Source: Candidatus Babeliales bacterium (GTDB taxonomy: Bacteria; Babelota; Babeliae; Babelales; Chromulinivoraceae). Taken from it: a stretch of DNA of 64,000 nt. The position numbers and the translations under genes were made by a program. Below, piece by piece: positions 34,817-40,930 of this stretch. The stretch's first letter is position 1. The number at the start of each line of letters is the position of its first letter. The stretch spans positions 186,001 to 250,000 of the forward strand of contig JAGOSF010000001.1 in NCBI GenBank assembly GCA_018062405.1, in the 5' to 3' direction. The notes under the pieces were generated by a model that ran no database searches, was not told the DNA's origin, and saw nothing but the letters and a program-made list of their open reading frames with translations.

Positions 34817-35733
34817 TTATGAAGCAATATGTAACTGTGATGCTCAGGAAAGATGGTGGGTATACAATATTAGAAAAATTAGATTATAAATTCGCATTAA
34901 TTTTTCAGTTACTTGATCCTTTTTTTTATATTTCTCTCTTAGGAGAGGAGACTATTATTCAATGGTTTATGAATCAAGAAAAAACTGTTAAATCAACTGA
35001 ATGGATGCAAATAGAAAAAGAAGATGGTGTAATTGCGTTATATGATACAAGCGCTGAAATGGATTTTGAGCGTAGAATTTCTAAGCCTGATCCATTGCTG
35101 CGATTTGAAATGAGCATAGAAAGTTTTGCGACACTATTATTTGAGTGGGAAAAACTTCGGATAAGTAAACCAGAGATTGTTTTAATTGTCATTCACGAAG
35201 ACAATCATGTTTCGCTTGAGACAGATCCAATTACGATTAAAGAGTATCAGGATGCAGGTTATGCTTTTGATATTACAAAAGCTCCACAACGAATGGAACA
35301 GTATGTTTGTTATAATACTTTTGATGGTTCTATAATTTCTTTTGGTTTGGAAAATCTTGGATGTCAGCTTGATGAAATGGTGTTAGATATTCAACAAAAA
35401 AATTTCCAATATAGAGATTGTTTATTTTATTTTCCTATTTATAAATATTATAATTCAGTTGAGGATATGTTTTATTTTGGATCGTATGAAGTTAATGTTA
35501 CAGATGTTGATTCTTATATTTTAGAAGATAGTCAATTACCAGCATATGTTAATGATAAAAACAGTTGTAAAATAAGTAGATTGAATTTTATTGAATTTGA
35601 AAAACAATGGCTTGCCGTAGAAAATAATAAACCACCATTTATTTTGGTGTATAGAAATAAAGAAAATTGGGTTTGTTGTAAAGATTTTCAGACAAAAGAA
35701 GAGATGTATGATTTCATGGTTCAACCGTTTTAA
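34813..35733 (+). CDS. candidate immunity protein for the EndoU-like toxin
   Basis: A 306-residue protein with no signal peptide, acidic overall, beginning at the ATG of the ATGA overlap with the upstream toxin gene; an ATG six bases later is an alternative start. The segment RFEMSIESFATLLFEWEKL followed by KPEIVLI resembles the helical core often seen in polymorphic-toxin immunity proteins, but I cannot name a family. Overlap and order (toxin first, cytosolic partner second) support co-translation and neutralisation of the toxin. Its last 31 residues are duplicated at 31944-32039. It could instead be an export chaperone. Confidence 0.5.
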   Translation: MIMKQYVTVMLRKDGGYTILEKLDYKFALIFQLLDPFFYISLLGEETIIQWFMNQEKTVKSTEWMQIEKEDGVIALYDTSAEMDFERRISKPDPLLRFEMSIESFATLLFEWEKLRISKPEIVLIVIHEDNHVSLETDPITIKEYQDAGYAFDITKAPQRMEQYVCYNTFDGSIISFGLENLGCQLDEMVLDIQQKNFQYRDCLFYFPIYKYYNSVEDMFYFGSYEVNVTDVDSYILEDSQLPAYVNDKNSCKISRLNFIEFEKQWLAVENNKPPFILVYRNKENWVCCKDFQTKEEMYDFMVQPF

Positions 35734-35958
35734 AAAACTCTTAGAAATGTTTTTTTGTGAAATCAGCTTCATTAATTTCTATTATGTTTTTATTGCAAAA
35801 TGCCGATAAATAAAGCTTTTTCAGATAAAATTTTTCTGTTATCATGACAACAAGACTTTTAAATTTTACTAATTTTTAAACAAGGTTGCATGATGATTCG
35901 ACGATGTTTTTTTCTGGTGATGATGATTTTGTTTTTTTGTTCTGCGCAAGGTAAAGAT
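35638..35958 (+). repeat. direct repeat copy 2
   Basis: This is the second copy of the ~320 bp cassette described at 31944-32266. It covers the real 3' end of the immunity-like gene, the leader and the signal peptide of the next gene. The near-identity of non-coding leader and coding ends indicates recent duplication rather than selection on protein alone. Confidence 0.9.
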
Positions 35959-36711
35959 GAAAAAATAAAAGAAGAAGAAAAATTACCTTCCCAATATTTT
36001 ATTCACGCAACAACAGCTACTTATATTTTTAATAATAATTCTGCGCAAGCAAATCCATTTGTAACGGTGACGCAAGATAATGATAATGATCAAAAAAATG
36101 AACAGTCACAACTTGCTTTATCGACAATGAAGGCTGTCGCAGATTTAACAGCAAAGGTTGATGCTTTAGCAGCAAATCTTCAAGTTGTTCAACCAGAAGT
36201 TAAAGAGCCACAAGTTCCAGTTGAAAATTCATTGAATAGTTTTTTAAATTGGATAACTGATCACCAAATTGTGGTTGCTGGCGGGGTCGTCGTAACCTTG
36301 TACAGCTCTATTTTTTATGAAATTTATAAAGTTGATCAGGTTTTAAACGACCCGCTTGCTTGGAGTAATTGGCATAATAATAAAAAATTAGAAGATTTTT
36401 TTACGCTTCCCGCAGCGCAGTTAGAAGCAGATCTTTTGTACGCTTTTCAACATCGTTATATTGACGTGACCAATCCGATGGATTTTATGTATTCTCTTTC
36501 TCAATCCGCGCTTGCTTTGGACAAAGAAATCGAACTTGTTCATCAGCAACTTGCAAGATATCAGTGGATTGAAAGATCTAGATGTTCGCGATTATTTTTT
36601 GTCAGCGCAGACGCTATTGCAAGCCTGCAGGAAAAACAAAGAAAGCTTGCGTTCTTGAAGCATATTTTTTCATCATGGTGCGCGCATCATAAAATAGAAA
36701 AAAATAGTTAG
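35893..36711 (+). CDS. exported protein sharing the toxin's signal peptide
   Basis: The first 22 residues equal those of the EndoU-like protein because both lie in the duplicated cassette; after GKD the sequences are unrelated. The 272-residue product has a Gln/Asn-rich segment, a heptad-like stretch (LTAKVDALAANLQVV), and one hydrophobic span (about 133-152, IVVAGGVVVTLYSSIFY). A helical C-terminal domain with HHK at the end follows. No toxin motif is recognised. A second ATG three bases upstream (35890) is possible. The gene may be a recombined or displaced effector using the same export leader. Confidence 0.6.
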   Translation: MIRRCFFLVMMILFFCSAQGKDEKIKEEEKLPSQYFIHATTATYIFNNNSAQANPFVTVTQDNDNDQKNEQSQLALSTMKAVADLTAKVDALAANLQVVQPEVKEPQVPVENSLNSFLNWITDHQIVVAGGVVVTLYSSIFYEIYKVDQVLNDPLAWSNWHNNKKLEDFFTLPAAQLEADLLYAFQHRYIDVTNPMDFMYSLSQSALALDKEIELVHQQLARYQWIERSRCSRLFFVSADAIASLQEKQRKLAFLKHIFSSWCAHHKIEKNS

Positions 36712-36746
36712 AAAAAAGAGAGGCTTATTTTTAAACCTCTCTTTTT
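36712..36746. terminator. bidirectional intrinsic terminator
   Basis: An inverted repeat AAAAAGAGAGG with CCTCTCTTTTT (12-base loop) stands between convergent genes ending at 36711 (+) and 36763 (-). The flanking A and T runs serve both directions. Confidence 0.85.
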
Positions 36747-36762
36747 GTTTGATATTTATTTT

Positions 36763-37233
36763 TTACCAACCATCAGGGTCATGGTTTGTTCGTGTTGATA
36801 CTATAGAACCGATACCACTTTGCTCTCGTTTACGTTGTTTTTTCATTTCTTCTATAAGCCAAATTTCAAGCCAGAAAGCTTTATTGCGTTCTCGTTCACT
36901 TTGCCTTGTTCGTTCATCTTCTATGGTAGAAACGTCTTTTAAAATATCAGATTTTTTTTGTATTGCTTTATCTTTAGGTAATTCACATAACGCCAGCTGC
37001 TCTTTTAGTTTGTCTGCAGCAATTTCTAATTTACGACGAGTAGCAGCTTGTTTTGCAAGAAAATCATTTATAGCTGCTTGTTTTTTACGAAGTTTACGTT
37101 TATTTGTAGCTTCTTTAAGAAAAACTTCATATACACGATCAATTTCTTTAGAGTCTGTTAAAGAACAATCTATTTTGGAGTTGAATAATAAAGTCAGTAT
37201 TATAAGTAAAGATAACTTTTTTGAGAAAGTCAT
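36763..37233 (-). CDS. small exported helical protein
   Basis: A 156-residue product with a signal peptide (MTFSKKLSLLIILTLLFNS, cleavage near Cys23) and a mature part that is almost entirely charged helix (many K, E, R, Q). It ends in a short Gly/Ser/Thr tail with HDPDGW. There is no recognised family. Composition resembles the exported proteins at 30661 and 39564, and together they may form a lineage-specific set. Confidence 0.6.
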   Translation of the reverse strand: MTFSKKLSLLIILTLLFNSKIDCSLTDSKEIDRVYEVFLKEATNKRKLRKKQAAINDFLAKQAATRRKLEIAADKLKEQLALCELPKDKAIQKKSDILKDVSTIEDERTRQSERERNKAFWLEIWLIEEMKKQRKREQSGIGSIVSTRTNHDPDGW

Positions 37234-37287
37234 TGAGTTTCTTTCGGGTTAAATTATTAAAATCGAACAATTTTCAATTTTAACGAA

Positions 37288-37539
37288 CTATTTTTTGGTT
37301 GCTCTGTCTAGGGTTTCTAAGATCCATAAGTTTCGCGAGATTTTGCCGATTCGTTGTTTCCTTTTAACATCAATCTTTGCCATCAGCGATTTTGGAATGC
37401 GAAGAGTCAGGCGATGGTCTTCATCTTCTTCAGTTATAATTTCTGGTAAAGCTCCACCTTTTGCAATAAAATCTTCAACATCTTTTTCTAAATCAAACGG
37501 CGATGTTTTTGTAGCTTTTTTTAATTCTTTAATAGCCAT
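37288..37539 (-). CDS. ribbon-helix-helix DNA-binding protein, ParA partner
   Basis: The 83-residue protein ends in a ribbon-helix-helix signature: a beta strand HRLTLRIP, a helix KSLMAKIDVKRKQRIG, and a second helix SRNLWILETLDRA. An acidic N-terminal tail precedes it. An AAAAGGA SD lies nine bases before ATG. It starts 48 bases downstream of parA on the same strand, matching type Ib plasmid partition systems in which a small RHH centromere-binding protein replaces ParB. It could also autoregulate the pair. A solitary CopG-like regulator is the alternative. Confidence 0.7.
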   Translation of the reverse strand: MAIKELKKATKTSPFDLEKDVEDFIAKGGALPEIITEEDEDHRLTLRIPKSLMAKIDVKRKQRIGKISRNLWILETLDRATKK

Positions 37540-37587
37540 TACAAGATCCTTTTAATATTTATTTTCTTTAATATTTATATTTTATTT

Positions 37588-38286
37588 CTATGAAAATAAA
37601 GCATTACTGACTTGAGATTTCATAGTTTGGTGATGGAGAATAGACATTTGTTGGCCTTCAAAAATAGCTATGCAGAGAGCTTTTATCTCTTCGGTAGCTT
37701 TTTTATCTGTTTTTATCTCAGAAACCCCAAGCCCTTCTGAGGTTGCATTTGAAAATGATTTTCGCATACCAATTGTTTGAGGGAGCAACATGAGCCCAGG
37801 AATCTGTTCTAAAATTTTTTTTGCATCGTCATTATCGCTGCCTCGAGAAATTGCGCAATTGATAAAAGTGTAGGTTTTTAAATTTGGATTTAAGATTGAA
37901 ACTTCTTCGACGAGTTGCGCAACTTTGGTAGCGGTCCAAATATCAAAACTTTTTGGCTGAAATGGAACTAAAAAAATATCTGACACGGTTAACGCTGCTC
38001 GCAGAGAAGAAGTGTCTCTTCCGCCACAGTCGATAATAATGTCATCATAGTTTTCTTTGAGTTTTAATATTTCAGTTCGTACTGCATTTGCTCGTAATCG
38101 AATTGTCGTCCAAGGGGTATTAATTCCAAGGCTTGTTCTGTGGTCAGACCAGTCGCCAGCGGTCCCTTGTTCGTCACCGTCAACAAGCAAAACCTTTTTT
38201 CCTGCTTGGCTGCGAAGTACAGTAAGATTGGTAGAAATTAAAGATTTACCACAACCACCTTTGATAGCACCTATCGTTACAATCAT
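37588..38286 (-). CDS. parA: ParA-family partition ATPase
   Basis: A 232-residue protein with the deviant Walker A KGGCGKS (K9 to S15, signature Lys9 plus Lys14), Walker A' LLVDGDEQG and Walker B DDIIIDCGG. It is short and lacks the N-terminal HTH of large ParA proteins, so it belongs to the small ParA/Soj-MipZ-like group. An AAGGG SD precedes ATG. It forms a probable operon with the RHH gene downstream. The repeats at 38301-38375 may be its centromere or operator. The pair suggests a captured plasmid partition module; no replication initiator is adjacent. Confidence 0.88.
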   Translation of the reverse strand: MIVTIGAIKGGCGKSLISTNLTVLRSQAGKKVLLVDGDEQGTAGDWSDHRTSLGINTPWTTIRLRANAVRTEILKLKENYDDIIIDCGGRDTSSLRAALTVSDIFLVPFQPKSFDIWTATKVAQLVEEVSILNPNLKTYTFINCAISRGSDNDDAKKILEQIPGLMLLPQTIGMRKSFSNATSEGLGVSEIKTDKKATEEIKALCIAIFEGQQMSILHHQTMKSQVSNALFS

Positions 38287-38300
38287 GTTCGGCCCTTTCT

Positions 38301-38375
38301 TTGTCAGATTGTTTTTTTATTTGACGCAAAATTTATTGAAAAAATGCTATGTTGTTTTTGTCAGTTTCCTGTCAA
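38301..38375. promoter_or_regulatory. heptamer repeats upstream of parA (possible operator/centromere)
   Basis: TTGTCAG occurs at 38301-38307 and 38358-38364, its near-inverse CTGTCAA at 38369-38375, and TTGACG at 38321-38326. The minus-strand TTGACA inside the last copy can serve as a -35 element for parA. RHH partner proteins usually bind short repeats in exactly this position. The function is inferred. Confidence 0.4.
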
Positions 38376-38458
38376 TAGCAACACTAGCAAAAATAAAATA
38401 GAAGCGTCAACCAGAAAAAAATGCCAAAGGCAAAATAAGTCGCAAAGTAAGATCACGT

Positions 38459-38487
38459 TTGACATAAAAATATAAAGTTTTTATTTT
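38459..38487 (+). promoter_or_regulatory. sigma70-type promoter for the gene at 38541
   Basis: A perfect TTGACA (38459-38464), a 17-base spacer and TATTTT (38482-38487) lie about 50 bases before the start codon. The -10 element is weak, but the position is right. Confidence 0.5.
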
Positions 38488-38540
38488 GAGTATATTTTCT
38501 TATTGTGATAAAATGTAAAAATATTTTTTATAAGGATATC

Positions 38541-39002
38541 ATGAAATTTATGTATAGATTTTTTATAATTTTGATTGTTTTTTCTCAATTACTTGCAGGA
38601 CAAGAAGAAAATTGTAGAGGGCGATTTTCAGCTTTGGATTTAACTAATTCTGATTTAACTAAGCCTTTTTTTTCTAACTCAAGCGAGATAACCCTTTTGC
38701 AAGAAGCGATAAATAAATTTGATGATGATATGAGTTTAACAACTGCAATGATCGGTTCAATCGATCGCACTCGCTCAAAAATGAGTTCTACGGATACTCT
38801 TGTTCAGGCTTTAATTAAAGCAAGCAACGATGAGTATAAAGATGATATTGAAGGCTATCGATTAGATCAAAAATGCTATCGAAGTTTTTGCTCAATCTTT
38901 TGTTGTTGTATGCCTTGGTGTGCAGAAGGTGTTGCCAATGATTTTGGAAAAACTATCCGCTCTGACGCACAAGCTCGAGTAGATGAATTACAAAAAAAAT
39001 AA
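38541..39002 (+). CDS. exported Cys-rich protein, possibly shortened at the C-terminus
   Basis: The start at 38541 follows AAGGATATC and opens a signal peptide (MKFMYRFFIILIVFSQLLAG); an upstream in-frame ATG at 38505 has no SD. The ~153-residue product has a conserved-looking Cys cluster near the end (CYRSFCSIFCCCMPWC). After the TAA at 39000-39002 the same frame stays open for 19 more codons rich in normal residues (AEPPLSMEQLVSMRDEKLK) before a second stop. A nonsense change may therefore have trimmed the protein. The family is unknown. A terminator follows at 39076. Confidence 0.6.
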   Translation: MKFMYRFFIILIVFSQLLAGQEENCRGRFSALDLTNSDLTKPFFSNSSEITLLQEAINKFDDDMSLTTAMIGSIDRTRSKMSSTDTLVQALIKASNDEYKDDIEGYRLDQKCYRSFCSIFCCCMPWCAEGVANDFGKTIRSDAQARVDELQKK

Positions 39003-39075
39003 GCTGAGCCACCACTGTCTATGGAGCAGCTAGTAAGCATGCGCGATGAAAAATTAAAATAAAATGTAAAAACTT

Positions 39076-39109
39076 AAAATAGCCTTGCTCTGAGCAAGGT
39101 TATTTTTTT
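39076..39109 (+). terminator. intrinsic terminator
   Basis: CCTTGCT with AGCAAGG (3-base loop), flanked by AAAATA/TATTTT pairing and seven T, lies after the second stop of the 38541 gene. Its position fits the longer version of that frame as well as the shorter one. Confidence 0.85.
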
Positions 39110-39190
39110 GTGAATGCGTAAAAAAATGACCCCAAATTTCTTTTTTAAGCTATCTAAAAATAAATTTTCATAAGTTAAACAGCTTTTATA

Positions 39191-39453
39191 TTATCTTTTT
39201 TCTTGGGCGAATTTTGGGTATTTCAGGGCGAGCTCGTATTCATCGTCACTTGGCAATTGAGTACAAACAGTTAAACTTCTTTTTTTAGAGCGGTTGTTGT
39301 GTTGCTCGACGCTTATGTCGTCAGCTGTTGGACCATCAGTAAGTTTCACTTTTTGAATTTTTTGATCGAATTCTATTTTGAGAAGTTTTTTACTTCTTGA
39401 ATTTCTTTAGTGATTGCTGTGATCTGAAATCCATAGTTATCATTCTTTAATCA
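39191..39453 (-). pseudogene. decayed coiled-coil protein gene remnant
   Basis: On the minus strand one frame reads a coiled-coil-like stretch (NDNYGFQITAITKEIQEVK) and stops. The next frame continues with EFDQKIQKVKLTDGPTADD and a polar tail ending KYPKFAQEKR, stop at 39191. The join falls at an A-rich run near 39385, so a frameshift is likely, and no start codon with an SD is present. The tail style resembles the neighbouring exported proteins. The rest of the 39110-39563 gap contains nothing else I can identify apart from the terminator at 39511. Confidence 0.4.
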
Positions 39454-39510
39454 TAGAGAATTTTAGTTAGAGGATAATTTTTTTACCAAAAGTAATTATA
39501 GTAAGATAAT

Positions 39511-39548
39511 AAAAAGGGCCTACTTTTTTTATGAGTAACCCTTTTTTT
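39511..39548. terminator. hairpin terminator downstream of the 39564 gene
   Basis: AAAAAGGG (39511-39518) pairs with CCCTTTTT (39539-39546) and TAC with GTA inside, with a small bulge. It serves the minus-strand gene that ends at 39564. Confidence 0.65.
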
Positions 39549-39563
39549 ATCAATTACATAAGA

Positions 39564-40094
39564 TTATTTTTGTTTATTGTTTTTTTCTAATGATGCTTCA
39601 ATTTGGGTCACACTGTAAAGTATCATGGCCATTGAAGATTTAACATTGGAAAATCCAGTTTGTACTTCTGCTTTTAATTCTGTCATTTCTTTTCTTATTT
39701 GATCGACGTCGGATTGTAGTTTTAATAAAGCTTGTTTTTTAAGATGTTGTTTGTAAGCGTTGCGAGCTTGTTCATCGCAAGGTTTTTGCCAAGGACGACT
39801 GGATAAGGATGAGTCTTCATTAAAATATTGGGAAGCAGAAGTTTGAAATTCTGATGCTTGCCCGTGGTGAGATGATGTAGGCTGTCTCATAGCACTAAAA
39901 TCGCTGAAGAGTGAACTTAGTAAATCTTGTTTTTGCTGTACACTTCTACGGTATTCTGCCATGTCTCGGGCATCTTCAGGCAATACGTAATAACTCGAAA
40001 TAGCAAAAGGTGATTTATCGTCTGACCCAAAAGCTTTTGCTGAACAGTATGCAATTATTACCATGGAAAGCGAGACTTGTTTTAAAGTTATCAT
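39564..40094 (-). CDS. exported protein with C-terminal coiled coil
   Basis: A 176-residue product with a signal peptide (MITLKQVSLSMVIIAYCSAKAFG), a polar Ser/Gln/His-rich middle, and a heptad-patterned C-terminal helix (about 125-170; VDQIRKEMTELKAEV). No family is recognised. It is isolated between a decayed gene and a divergent Cys-rich exported protein gene. It belongs by style to the exported set of this region. Confidence 0.6.
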   Translation of the reverse strand: MITLKQVSLSMVIIAYCSAKAFGSDDKSPFAISSYYVLPEDARDMAEYRRSVQQKQDLLSSLFSDFSAMRQPTSSHHGQASEFQTSASQYFNEDSSLSSRPWQKPCDEQARNAYKQHLKKQALLKLQSDVDQIRKEMTELKAEVQTGFSNVKSSMAMILYSVTQIEASLEKNNKQK

Positions 40095-40272
40095 GATCGT
40101 AAAATCCTTGGAAACTTTTTAAATTTATAATCTAACCGAAAGCAGTGTATCATATATTTTTTAAAAAAATGAAAATAATAAAAAGGCCTAATAAAATGCT
40201 TTTGAGTTTGGGTTATTTTTCTGTATATTGTATGAGGTACTAATAGATACGATTTTCAATCAAAGGTTTAAG

Positions 40273-40872
40273 ATGCACGTGTTGTTCATGATAATGATGA
40301 TGTTGTATAGTTCAGTTGTTTTTGCTAGTGAAAGTGGTGATAGGCAGCCGTTAATGCAAGCTAAGGATTGTTCTGTTATAAATGTTCTTGGTGAACAGCT
40401 ATTAATAGCTGCTATAGAAGAAGCCAAAGATCGCCTTCAAGGAGTGAAATCGATGGAAGGTTCTTATCGTGGGACGTGTAATAATGGGAATCCTTTTTAT
40501 GCTCGACGAAATCGTGAGTATGAAGCGATTGCTCACACGCTTTTTAATGCAATTGATGCAAGGCGATTAGGACGTAATACCTATACACGAGAAAAAGTAT
40601 CAGCATGGACAAAATGTTGCGTGAGCATGCAAAATTCGTTTGATTGTATTGATTATTCAGCTATAGATTCTCAAGTGAACAGGTCTGGTGAAAAAGCGGC
40701 ATTTTCATGTGATTGTGGGAGCGGTCCTATAAGTCTGGGATGTAGTGCAGATTGTTGTGGAGAATATGAAAAAAGAAAACGAACTCAAAGATTGTTGACG
40801 CTTGCTTTTCAGGAGGCTAACCGTGAACTTGGTCGCCCTGTTACAAGTATCCCTGAAATTATTCGGTCATAG
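40273..40872 (+). CDS. exported Cys-rich protein
   Basis: I chose ATG 40273 after AAAGG, giving a signal peptide MHVLFMIMMMLYSSVVFA; a GTG or ATG further upstream (40228) adds 15 polar residues. The ~199-residue mature protein has paired Cys motifs (KCCVS, FDCID, CDCGSG, GCSADCCGEYEKRKR), so disulfides or a small metal site are plausible. The double-Cys tail recalls the Cys cluster of the 38541 product. The function is unknown. Confidence 0.6.
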   Translation: MHVLFMIMMMLYSSVVFASESGDRQPLMQAKDCSVINVLGEQLLIAAIEEAKDRLQGVKSMEGSYRGTCNNGNPFYARRNREYEAIAHTLFNAIDARRLGRNTYTREKVSAWTKCCVSMQNSFDCIDYSAIDSQVNRSGEKAAFSCDCGSGPISLGCSADCCGEYEKRKRTQRLLTLAFQEANRELGRPVTSIPEIIRS

Positions 40873-40891
40873 TGTATTAAATTTATTTGTA

Positions 40892-40930
40892 GGCCTGATG
40901 GGTAAAAATTACTCATCAGGCCTTTTTTTT
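40892..40930. terminator. bidirectional terminator between convergent genes
   Basis: GGCCTGATG (40892-40900) pairs perfectly with CATCAGGCC (40914-40922) and is followed by eight T. It lies between the 40872 stop (+) and the clpB stop at 40929 (-). Confidence 0.88.

Noticed and set aside
36749..37252. 167-codon plus-strand frame
   Set aside because: It is antisense to the exported protein at 36763-37233, which has a proper signal peptide, and its Ser/Cys/Arg-rich composition is typical of a shadow frame.
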